Shown: one piece after another, positions 40,696 through 51,214 of the stretch
How the letters are laid out: each line of letters opens with the position of its first letter
Position numbering within the stretch: the stretch's first letter is position 1
Source: Lophius americanus
Taxonomy: Eukaryota > Chordata > Actinopteri > Lophiiformes > Lophiidae
Assembly (NCBI GenBank): GCA_037951165.1
Contig: JBBDHG010000534.1
Coordinates: forward strand, 49,873-113,872
DNA: 64,000 nt
Direction of reading: 5' to 3'
The notes under the pieces: generated by a model
Told to the model about the DNA's origin: nothing
Databases searched by the model: none
What the model saw: only the letters and a program-made list of their open reading frames with translations
Made by a program: the position numbers and the translations under genes

Positions 40696-43600
40696 ATGAT
40701 TGCAAAAACAGACTTACCTCATAGAGACAAGGCCAAATGTACAAAGTTTATGATTTCAGCTAAAAAAATGAAAGTTAGTAATAACGATGTATTACTTCAT
40801 ATTAAAGCAAATCTTATTATATCTACCTTGAAACCTGCTTCTAAGTGCTTTTGGAGCAAATTGACAGTTGTTTGTAAAAACACATACCTCAGAGAGACAA
40901 GGCCAAAATTACAAAGTTTATGGTTTCAACTAAAAAAATGAAAGCTAGTATAAACCCTTTTTGCATTCAATTTAAAGCAAATCTTATTGTATCTAGCTTG
41001 GAACCTGCTTCTAAGTGCTTTTGGAGCAAATTGACATATGTTTGCAAAAACAGACTTACCTCAGAGTAATAAGGCCAAAATTACAAAGTTTATGATTTCA
41101 GCTAAAAATATTAAAGTTGGTAATAACCTTGTATTCCTTCATATTGAAGCAAATCTTATTATATCTAGCTTGAAACCTGCTTCTAAGTGCTTTTGGGACA
41201 AATTGACACATGATTGCAAAAACAGACTTACCTCATAGAGACAAGGCCAAATGTACAAAGTTTATGATTTAAGCTAAAAATAAAAGTTAGTAATAACGTT
41301 GTATTACTTCATATTAAAGCAAATCTTATTATATCTAGCTTGAAACCTGCTTCTAAGTGCTTTTGGAGCAAATTGACAGTTGTTTGTAAAAACACTTACC
41401 TCAGAGAGACAACGCCAAAATTACAAAGTTTATGATTTCAGCTAAAAAAATTAAAGTTGGTAATAACCTTGTATTCCTTCATATTGAAGCAAATCTTATT
41501 ATATCTAGCTTGAAACCTGCTTCTAAGTGCTTTTGGGACAAATTGACACATGATTGCAAAAACAGACTTACCTCATAGAGACAAGGCCAAATGTACAAAG
41601 TTTATGATTTCAGCTAAAAAAATGAAAGTTAGTAATAACGTTGTATTACTTCATATTAAAGCAAATCTTATTATATCTAGCTTGAAACCTGCTTCTAAGT
41701 GCTTTTGGAGCAAATTGACAGTTGTTTGTAAAAACACTTACCTCAGAGAGACAAGGCCAAAATTACAAAGTTTATGGTTTCAACTAAAAAAATGAAAGTT
41801 AGTATAAACCCTTTTTGCATTCAATTTAAATCAAATCTTATTGTATCTAGCTTGAAACCTGCTTCTAAGTACTTTTGGAACAAATTGACACATGTTTGCA
41901 AAAACAGACTTACCTCAGAGAGATAAGGCCAAAAGTACAAAGTTTATGATTTCAGCTAAAAAAATGAAAGTTAGTAATAACGTTGTATTTTCTCATATTA
42001 AAGCAAATCTTATTATATCTAGCTTGAAACCTGCTTCTAAGTGCTTTTGGAGCAAATTGACAGTTGTTTGTAAAAACACTTACCTCAGAGAGATAAGGCC
42101 AAAATTACAAAGTTTATGATTTCAGCTAAAAAAATTAAAGTTGGCAATAACCTTGTATTCCTTCATATTGAAGCAAATATTATTATATCTAGCTTGAAAC
42201 CTGTTTCTAAGTGCTTTTGGAACAAATTGACACATGATTGCAAAAACAGACTTACCTCATAGAGACAAGGCCAAATGTACAAAGTTTATGATTTCAGCTA
42301 AAAAAATGAAAGTTAGTAATAACGATGTATTACTTCATATTAAAGCAAATCTTATTATATCTACCTTGAAACCTGCTTCTAAGTGCTTTTGGAGCAAATT
42401 GACAGTTGTTTGTAAAAACACATACCTCAGAGAGACAAGGCCAAAATTACAAAGTTTATGGTTTCAACTAAAAAAATGAAAGCTAGTATAAACCCTTTTT
42501 GCATTCAATTTAAAGCAAATCTTATTGTATCTAGCTTGGAACCTGCTTCTAAGTGCTTTTGGAGCAAATTGACATATGTTTGCAAAAACAGACTTACCTC
42601 AGAGTAATAAGGCCAAAATTACAAAGTTTATGATTTCAGCTAAAAATATTAAAGTTGGTAATAACCTTGTATTCCTTCATATTGAAGCAAATCTTATTAT
42701 ATCTAGCTTGAAACCTGCTTCTAAGTGCTTTTGGGACAAATTGACACATGATTGCAAAAACAGACTTACCTCATAGAGACAAGGCCAAATGTACAAAGTT
42801 TATGATTTAAGCTAAAAATAAAAGTTAGTAATAACGTTGTATTACTTCATATTAAAGCAAATCTTATTATATCTAGCTTGAAACCTGCTTCTAAGTGCTT
42901 TTGGAGCAAATTGACAGTTGTTTGTAAAAACACTTACCTCAGAGAGACAACGCCAAAATTACAAAGTTTATGATTTCAGCTAAAAAAATTAAAGTTGGTA
43001 ATAACCTTGTATTCCTTCATATTGAAGCAAATCTTATTATATCTAGCTTGAAACCTGCTTCTAAGTGCTTTTGGGACAAATTGACACATGATTGCAAAAA
43101 CAGACTTACCTCATAGAGACAAGGCCAAATGTACAAAGTTTATGATTTCAGCTAAAAAAATGAAAGTTAGTAATAACGTTGTATTACTTCATATTAAAGC
43201 AAATCTTATTATATCTAGCTTGAAACCTGCTTCTAAGTGCTTTTGGAGCAAATTGACAGTTGTTTGTAAAAACACTTACCTCAGAGAGACAAGGCCAAAA
43301 TTACAAAGTTTATGGTTTCAACTAAAAAAATGAAAGTTAGTATAAACCCTTTTTGCATTCAATTTAAATCAAATCTTATTGTATCTAGCTTGAAACCTGC
43401 TTCTAAGTACTTTTGGAACAAATTGACACATGTTTGCAAAAACAGACTTACCTCAGAGAGATAAGGCCAAAAGTACAAAGTTTATGATTTCAGCTAAAAA
43501 AATGAAAGTTAGTAATAACGTTGTATTTTCTCATATTAAAGCAAATCTTATTATATGTAGCTTGAAACCTGCTTCTAAGTGCTTTTGGAGCAAATTGACA

Positions 43601-43771
43601 GTTGTTTGTAAAAACACTTACCTCAGAGAGATAAGGCCAAAATTACAAAGTTTATGATTTCAGCTAAAAAAATTAAAGTTGGCAATAACCTTGTATTCCT
43701 TCATATTGAAGCAAATATTATTATATCTAGCTTGAAACCTGTTTCTAAGTGCTTTTGGAACAAATTGACAC
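40696..43771 (+). repeat. Tandem duplication of a 1538-bp (9-monomer) block
   Basis: 40696-42233 is repeated at 42234-43771 with constant offset. Private markers present in both are AACGATGTATTAC, ATCTACCTTG, CACATACCTCAG, CAGAGTAATAAGG and GATTTAAGCTAAAAATAAAAG. One difference seen is ATATCTAGC near 42016 against ATATGTAGC near 43554. Confidence 0.85.
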
Positions 43772-44630
43772 ATGTTTGCAAAAACAGACTTACCTCATAG
43801 AGACAAGTCCAAAAGTACAAAGTTTATGATTTCAGCTAAAAAAATGAAAGTTAGTAATAACGTTGTATTATTTCATATTAAAGCAAATCTTATTATATCT
43901 AGCTTGAAACCTGCTTCTAAGTGCTTTTGGAGCAAATTGACACATGTTTGCAAAAACAGACTTACCTCAGAGAGACGAGGCCAAAATTACAAAGTTTATG
44001 ATTTCAGCTAAAAAAATGAAAGTTAGTAATAACGTTGTATTCCTTCATATTAAAGCAAATCTTATTATACTTAGCTTGAAACCTGCTTGTAAGTGCTTTT
44101 GGAGCAAAATTACCGATATATGCAAAAATAGGCTTACCTCAGCGAGACAAAGCAAAAAATAAAGAACATGTGATTTCAGCTAAAAAAATGAAAGTTAGTA
44201 AAAACCTTATTTTCCTTCAATTTTGAGCAAATCTTATTGTATCTAGCTTGAAACCTGCTTCTAAGTGCTTTTGGAGCAAATTGACATATGTTTGCAAAAA
44301 CAGACTTACCTCAGAGAGACGAGGCCAAAATTACAAAGTTTATGATTTCAGCTAAAAAAATGAAAGTTAGTATTAACGTTGTATTCCTTCATATTAAGAC
44401 AAATCTTATTATATCTAGCTTGAAACCTGCTTTTAAGTGCTTTTGGAGCAAAATGACAGATGTTTGCCAAAATAGACTTACCTCAGAGAGACAAGGCCAA
44501 AATTACAAATTTATGGTTTCAACTAAAAAAATGAAAGCTAGTATAAACCCTGTTTGCATTCAATTTAATGCAAATCTTATTGTATCTAGCTTGGAACCTG
44601 CTTCTAAGTGCTTTTGGAGCAAATTGACAT

Positions 44631-47340
44631 ATGTTTGCAAAAACAGACTTACCTCAGAGAGATAAGGCCAAAATTACAAAGTTTATGATTTCAGCTAAAA
44701 ACATTAAAGTTGGTAATAACCTTGTATTCCTTCATATTGAAGCAAATCTTATTATATCTAGCTTGAAACCTGCTTCTAAGTGCTTTTGGGACAAATTGAC
44801 ACATGATTGCAAAAACAGACTTACCTCATAGAGACAAGGCCAAATGTACAAAGTTTATGATTTCAGCTAAAAATAAAAGTTAGTAATAACGTTGTATTAC
44901 TTCATATTAAAGCAAATCTTATTATATCTAGCTTGAAACCTGCTTCTAAGTGCTTTTGGAGCAAATTGACATATGTTTGCATAAAACAGACTTACCTCAG
45001 AGAGACAAGGCCAAAATTACAAAGTTTATGGTTTCAACTAAAAAAATGAAAGCTAGTATAAACCCTGATTGCATTCAATTTAAAGCAAATCTTATTGTAT
45101 CTAGCTTGAAACCTGCTTCTAAGTGCTTTTGGAGCAAATTGACATATGTTTGCAAAAACAGACTTACCTCAGAGAGACGAGGCCAAAATTACAAAGTTTA
45201 TGATTTCAGCTGAAAAAATGAAAGTTAGTATTAACGTTGTATTCCTTCATATTAAGACAAATCTTATTATATCTAGCTTGAAACCTGCTTCTAAGTGCTT
45301 TTGGAGCAAAATGACAGATGTTTGCCAAAATAGACTTACCTCAGAGAGACAAGGCCAAAATTACAATGTTTATGGTTTCAACTAAAAAAATGAAAGCTAG
45401 TATAAACCCTGTTTGCATTCAATTTAAAGCAAATCTTATTGTATCTAGCTTGGAACCTGCTTCTAAGTGCTTTTGGAGCAAATTGACATATGTTTGCAAA
45501 AACAGACTTACCTCAGAGAGATAAGGCCAAAATTACAAAGTTTATGATTTCAGCTAAAAAAATTAAAGTTGGTAATAACCTTGTATTCCTTCATATTGAA
45601 GCAAATCTTATTATATCTAGCTTGAAACCTGCTTCTAAGTGCTTTTGGGACAAATTGACACATGATTGCAAAAACAGACTTACCTCATAGAGACAAGGCC
45701 AAATGTACAAAGTTTATGATTTCAGCTAAAAATAAAAGTTAGTAATAACGTTGTATTACTTCATATTAAAGCAAATCTTATTATATCTAGCTTGAAACCT
45801 GCTTCTAAGTGCTTTTGGAGCAAATTGACATATGTTTGCAAAAACAGACTTACCTCAGAGAGACAAGGCCAAAATTACAAAGTTTATGGTTTCAACTAAA
45901 AAAATGAAAGCTAGTATAAACCCTGATTGCATTCAATTTAAAGCAAATCTTATTGTATCTAGCTTGAAACCTGCTTCTAAGTGCTTTTGGAGCAAATTGA
46001 CATATGTTTGCAAAAACAGACTTACCTCAGAGAGACGAGGCCAAAATTACAAAGTTTATGATTTCAGCTAAAAAAATGAAAGTTAGTATTAACGTTGTAT
46101 TCCTTCATATTAAGACAAATCTTATTATATCTAGCTTGAAACCTGCTTCTAAGTGCTTTTGGAGCAAAATGACAGATGTTTGCCAAAATAGACTTACCTC
46201 AGAGAGACAAGGCCAAAATTACAAAGTTTATGGTTTCAACTAAAAAAATGAAAGCTAGTATAAACCCTGTTTGCATTCAATTTAAAGCAAATCTTATTAT
46301 ATCTAGCTTGAAACCTGCTTCTAAGTGCTTTTGGAGCAAATTGACAGTTGTTTGTAAAAACTCTTACCTCAGAGAGAAAAGGCCAAAATTACAAAGTTTA
46401 TGGTTTCAACTAAAAAAATGAAAGTTAGTATAAACCCTGTTTGCATTCAATTTAAAGCAAATCTTATTGTATCTAGCTTGAAACCTGCTTCTAAGTGCTT
46501 TTGGGACAAATTGACACATGATTGCAAAAACAGACTTACCTCATAGAGACAAGGCCAAATGTACAAAGTTTATGATTTCAGCTAAAAATAAAAGTTAGTA
46601 ATAACGTTGTATTACTTCATATTAAAGCAAATCTTATTATATCTAGCTTGAAACCTGCTTCTAAGTGCTTTTGGAGCAAATTGACATATGTTTGCAAAAA
46701 CAGACTTACCTCAGAGAGACAAGGCCAAAATTACAAAGTTTATGGTTTCAACTAAAAAAATGAAAGCTAGTATAAACCCTGATTGCATTCAATTTAAAGC
46801 AAATCTTATTGTATCTAGCTTGAAACCTGCTTCTAAGTGCTTTTGGAGCAAATTGACATATGTTTGCAAAAACAGACTTACCTCAGAGAGACGAGGCCAA
46901 AATTACAAAGTTTATGATTTCAGCTAAAAAAATGAAAGTTAGTATTAACGTTGTATTCCTTCATATTAAGACAAATCTTATTATATCTAGCTTGAAACCT
47001 GCTTCTAAGTGCTTTTGGAGCAAAATGACAGATGTTTGCCAAAATAGACTTACCTCAGAGAGACAAGGCCAAAATTACAAAGTTTATGGTTTCAACTAAA
47101 AAAATGAAAGCTAGTATAAACCCTGTTTGCATTCAATTTAAAGCAAATCTTATTATATCTAGCTTGAAACCTGCTTCTAAGTGCTTTTGGAGCAAATTGA
47201 CAGTTGTTTGTAAAAACTCTTACCTCAGAGAGAAAAGGCCAAAATTACAAAGTTTATGGTTTCAACTAAAAAAATGAAAGTTAGTATAAACCCTGTTTGC
47301 ATTCAATTTAAAGCAAATCTTATTGTATCTAGCTTGAAAC
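44631..47340 (+). repeat. Three copies of an ~856-bp (5-monomer) block
   Basis: The monomer order repeats with starts near 44631, 45490 and 46346, with offsets of 856-858 bp; the third copy ends about 325 bp before the retrotransposon. Markers are AACCCTGATTGCATTC and GCTAAAAATAAAAGTTAG. The second and third copies also share AACTCTTACCTCAG and GAGAGAAAAGGCC. Confidence 0.65.
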
Positions 47341-47659
47341 CTGCTTCTAAGTACTTTTGGAACAAATTGACACATGTTTGCAAAAACAGACTTACCTCAG
47401 AGAGACAAGGCCAAAAGTACAAAGTTTATGATTTCAGCTAAAAAAATGAAAGTTAGTAATAACGTTGTATTCCTTCATATTAAAGCAAATCTTATTGTAT
47501 CTAGCTTGAAACCTGCTTCTAAGTGCTTTTGGAGCAAAATGGCACATGTTTGCAAAAACAGACTTACCTCATAGAGACAAGGCCAAAAGTACAAAGTTTA
47601 TGATTTCAGCTAAAAAAAATGAAAGTTAGTAATAACGTTGTATTCCTTCATATTAAAGC

Positions 47660-47664
47660 AAATC
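47660..47664. repeat. Target site duplication, left copy (AAATC)
   Basis: AAATC directly precedes the LTR and is repeated after the other LTR. It comes from the satellite motif AAAGCAAATC. Five bp is the usual integrase stagger for Ty3/gypsy elements of this group. Confidence 0.93.
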
Positions 47665-47996
47665 TGTCAAGCTGGCACCACAATTAGGATCCACAAGCAC
47701 GACTAATACAACGTCTGGTGAATAAACTCTTTACTCGTAAGGTCAGGCAAACAATAACCGAGGAAGCAGGCAAAAATACAAGGTTTCTTACAAGCAGAGA
47801 TCAGAACCATGGAACACTAGGAATTACGCTGGATAGGGTGGCACAATGGAACAACACGATCTGGCACAGGTGGGAAGGTGAGCACAGCTTAAATACACTG
47901 AGGCAGAGTCTTAACAGGACGCAGGTTTTAACAATCAAGGGGTGGAGAAGCAATCAGGAAACCACATGACAACAAACCTAATTACAAGGCATGACA
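47665..47996 (-). repeat. 3' LTR of the retrotransposon
   Basis: 332-bp copy of the LTR at 52405-52736 with two substitutions. The polypurine tract and pol stop lie directly upstream in element orientation (47997-48010), marking it as the 3' LTR. The open frame of 83 codons readable on the plus strand is present in both LTRs, is antisense to the element and matches no retroelement protein, so it is not called as a gene. The variant poly(A) hexamer AGTAAA on the minus strand is at 47730-47735. Confidence 0.95.
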
Positions 47997-48009
47997 GTAC
48001 CCCCCCTTC
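47997..48009 (-). other. Polypurine tract for plus-strand priming
   Basis: The minus strand reads GAAGGGGGGGTAC directly before the 3' LTR. Purine tracts at this position prime plus-strand DNA synthesis in LTR elements. It overlaps the pol stop codon (TGA at 48010-48008), a compact layout. Three non-purine-tract bases (TAC) separate the G run from the LTR TGTCA. Confidence 0.8.
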
Positions 48010-48994
48010 AAGGGACGGCACTGGACGTCCTGTCCTTACGCCTGTGGAAATCCCTGATTAGGGAGGAATCGAGGATATTGCTGGCCGAAACCCAGGATCT
48101 CTCTTCTGGGCCGTATCCCTCCCAATCAACCAGGTACTGATGTCCCCGTCCCCTCCGACGAACATCCAGCAATCGTTTAACGGTGTAGACTGGACCTCCG
48201 TCAACAAGCCGGGGGGGTGGTGGGGGTTTGGAGGCAGGGACCAAGGAACTCTCCCTCACTGGTTTAATACGAGACACATGGAAAGTGGGGTGAATTCTCA
48301 TAGTACAAGGAAGCTTTAAATGTACCGCTGCAGGATTAACCACTTTAGAGATGGAAAAAGGTCCCACGAAGCGGGGAGCCAGCTTCCGTGACTCCACACG
48401 TAGCGGCAGATTCTGCGTGGAGAGCCAGACTCTTTGTCCTGGACGGTAGATGGGCGCGGGGACTCTGCGACGATCTGCTGTCCTCTTGCAACGAGTGCTA
48501 CTTCGGATTAACACCTTACGGGCCCCTGCCCAAATCCGGCGGCAGCGGAGAATGAGAGCATGGGCAGAGGGGACACTGACCTCTTTCTCTAGGTCAGGGA
48601 ACAGCGGTGGTTGATAACCATAGGCACACTGGAAAGGGGAGAGACCAGAGGATGAGCAGGGTAAGGTGTTGTGTGCATACTCTACCCAGATGAGGTGCTT
48701 GCTCCATGAAGCTGGGTTCTGAGACACGAGACAACGGAGTCCAGTCTCCAATTCTTGATTAAGGCGTTCGGTTTGGCCATTAGATTGAGGGTGGTAACCA
48801 GAAGAGAGGCTGACTGTGGCTCCCAGCAGTGAACAGAATGCCCTCCAGAATTTGGAGACAAACTGTGGTCCCCGGTCTGACACCACATCCCTAGGAAACC
48901 CATGGAGACGGAACACATGGGACAACATTACCTCCGCCGTCTCCTTGGCAGAGGGAAGCTTAGGCAGAGGAATAAAGTGAACCATCTTGGTGAA
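48008..48994 (-). pseudogene. pol: Retrotransposon Pol, 3' part: integrase core remainder and chromodomain
   Basis: Same frame as the preceding pol segment, separated from it only by the TGA at 48997-48995. Residues are counted from the Met at 48985. The second and third integrase catalytic residues are Asp37 (SDRGPQF) and Glu73 (NGQTERLNQ), spaced as in DD35E. A GPF/Y-like region follows (FVGPFSISKVV) with the HPTFHVS motif. A proline-rich linker (about 245-260) leads into a chromodomain at about 266-315. The chromodomain keeps all three positions expected for the methyl-lysine aromatic cage: Tyr267, Trp288 and Tyr291 (YLVDWEGYG). The protein ends with TGA at 48010-48008, only 11 nt before the 3' LTR. 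Chromodomains of this class bind methylated histone H3 and steer integration to heterochromatin in some elements. This fragment alone lacks the first catalytic Asp and the HHCC finger. Confidence 0.93.
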
Positions 48995-51214
48995 TCAATC
49001 CACGACCGTGAGGATGGTGGTGTTACCTTCAGAAGAAGGTAAGCCTGTAACAAAGTCCAGAGAGATGTCTGACCAGGGACGCTGTGGCACCGAGAGCGGC
49101 TGGAGTAGGCCCGAAGGAGAGCGGTGTGAGATCTTGTTTCGTGCACAAACAGGGCAAGCAGCCACATACTCCTCCACCTCCTTGGTCATGGAGTTCCACC
49201 AAAAACGCTGTCGGATGACAAATAAGGTCCTACGGACCCCCGGATGGCATGAAAGGAGGGAGGTGTGAGCCCAGTTGATGACCTGAGATCGTAGCAACGC
49301 CGGGACAAACAGCCGATTTGGAGGACAACCGTCCGGCTCTGGAATATTCTTACCCGCCTCTTTAACTCTCCTCTCTATGCCCCATGTTACTGCCCCGATG
49401 ATGCATGATGGTGGCAACATGGGCGAGGGGATCCTAGAAACGGGATCAGGGTCATATAGCCGAGAGAGGGCATCAGGTTTAATGTTCTTGGATCCTGGAC
49501 GGAATGAGATAACAAAGTTGAATCTATTGAACAGCATGGCCCACCTGGCCTGCCTGGCGTTGAGCCGCTTAGCTGCACGGATATATTGCAGATTCTTATG
49601 ATCCGTCCAGACTAGGAATGGTTGCTCTGACCCTTCCAGCCAATGGCGCCATTCCTCCAGGGCCGTCTTCACCGCCAGCAGTTCTCTGTCCCCCACGTCA
49701 TAATTCCTCTCAGTGGGTGACAGTTTACGTGACAGGTAGGCACAGGGATGAAGCTTCTTGTCTTCTGGTGACCTTTGTGACAGGATGGCTCCAACCCCTA
49801 ATTCGGATGCATCCACCTCCACCACGAACTGCAGGTTTGGATCAGGGATTGTCAGAATGGGAGCTGAGGTAAACCTCTGTTTAAGTGCCTCAAAAGCCTG
49901 CTCCGCCTGAGAAGTCCACTGAAACTTTACATGAGGAGAAGTTAAGGCATGCAGGGGAGCGGCTACTGAGCTGAAGTTGCGGATAAAACGTCTATAAAAA
50001 TTAGCAGAACCCAGAAAACGCTGCACCAGCTTACGGCTATTGGGCCTGGGCCAATTTACCACCGCACTGACCTTAGATGGGTCCATCTGCACCTTGTTAG
50101 GAGAGACCACAAATCCAAGAAACGACACCGAAGTTGCATGGAACTCGCACTTCTCTGCCTTGACAAACAGCTGATGGTTGAGAAGGCACTTGAGAACTTG
50201 GCGGACATGTTGAACATGACTCATCTCATCCGGGGAAAAAATCAGGATATCATCCAAGTAGACGAACACAAAAGAGTTGAGCATCTCTCTGAGTACGTCA
50301 TTCACAAGGGCTTGAAACACAGCTGGGGCATTCGAAAGTCCAAAGGGCATCACTAAATACTCATAGTGGCCTGTAGGCGTGTTAAAGGCAGTCTTCCATT
50401 CGTCCCCCTGCCTTATCCTTACCAGGTGATAAGCATTTCTAAGGTCCAGCTTGGTAAAGATTTTGGCACCCTTTAATAACTCAAATGCCGATGAGAGTAA
50501 CGGAAGAGGGTACCTGTTCTTAATGGTGATGTCATTCAATCCTCTGAAATCAATGCAGGGACGTAGGGTCTTGTCCTTCTTGGAGACAAAGAAAAACCCT
50601 GCCCCGGCGGGTGATGAGGATGGTCGAATGATCCCTGCTGACAGGGAATCAGTAATGTAGGTCTGCATGGCCTCCCTCTCCGGGGCTGAGAGAGAGTATA
50701 GCCTACCCCTTGGTGGTGAGGTTCCTGGCAGAAGGTCAATGCAGCAATCGTAGGGCCGATGAGGTGGCAACGAGTCGGCTCTCGTCTTGCTGAATACTTC
50801 TTCTAGGTCCCAGTAACACGAAGGGATCTTAAGCAGGCTAGGGTCAGTTGGCCCTGGAAATGGGTTGACTGCAACCCCGGCCATTCTGGAAGGGAGGTTC
50901 TCTGCCATGGTGACCTGAGAAGGGGGTTGACAGAGCTGGGAGATAGATGGTCTACAGCAGGACATTAAGCAGTTCTTACTCCAAGAGATTATCTCTCCAG
51001 TACACCAATCAATGTGGGGATTATGCTTCTTTAGCCATGGTAACCCGAGAATGATGGCATGAGTAGGAGAGTCAATGAGGTGGAAACAGATGTCTTCTCT
51101 GTGATTCCCTGCTACTAAGAGCTCGAGTGGTTGCGTGCGATGAGTGATTCGGTATAAGAACCGACCATCAAGAGCACTGGCCTCCAGAGGATACCTCAAG
51201 ACCCAGTCTCTTTG
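48995..51214 (-). pseudogene. pol: Retrotransposon Pol, 5' part: protease end, RT, RNase H, integrase start
   Basis: This frame opens after a TAG at 51217-51215 and overlaps gag by 47 nt; it has no ATG start. Residues are counted from a TTG at 51199. The C-terminal half of an aspartic protease (ILGLPWL, 50-56) comes first. Reverse transcriptase follows at about 195-365, with the catalytic Asp in KLDLRNAYHLV (252), MPFGLSNAP and YLDD at 314-317. RNase H lies at about 456-580, with Asp463, Glu506, Asp533 and Asp576 (DAS, REL, TDHK, DALSR). The integrase HHCC finger is His645, His652, Cys682 and Cys685. The integrase core starts with its first catalytic Asp at 715 (LDFVTGLP). The frame stops at TGA 48997-48995, inside the integrase. 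The RT and RNase H motifs look intact. The opening lies one base out of register with gag (+1), and because the break splits the protease it looks like an indel mutation rather than a designed gag-pol shift. Confidence 0.93.

Larger units (their letters stand above)
1..47664 (+). repeat. ~172-bp AT-rich satellite array, left arm
   Basis: Uninterrupted head-to-tail array of about 277 monomers, all in the same orientation. Landmarks recur every 171-173 bp: CAGACTTACCTCAGAGAGAC, then GATTTCAGCTAAAAAAATG, then AAAGTTAGTAATAACG, then CTTCATATTAAAGCAAATC, then ATCTAGCTTGAAACCTGC, then TTCTAAGTGCTTTTGGAGC. Several subtypes alternate. One has AACCCTGTTTGCATTCAAT in the middle. One has AACGTTGTATTCC or TATTACTTC. 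One has TTAAAGTTGGTAATAACC with TTGAAGCAAATC. One has CAGCGAGACAAAGC followed by AAAGAACATGTG. Open frames of 60-125 codons occur once per monomer but are by-products of the repeat: 172 is not a multiple of three, so each runs into a stop in the next monomer. I see no unique sequence and no gene in this interval. The monomer length and AT-richness resemble centromeric satellites, but nothing in the sequence proves that location. Confidence 0.97.

Noticed and set aside
1..47664. CRISPR array or bacterial tandem repeats
   Set aside because: There are no short direct repeats separated by unique spacers, and the whole 172-bp unit is repeated. The eukaryotic LTR element excludes a prokaryotic origin.
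47718..47969. 83-codon plus-strand open frame, repeated at 52458-52709
   Set aside because: It lies wholly inside the LTRs, antisense to the element, and shows no recognisable domain. Its duplication is just the LTR pair.
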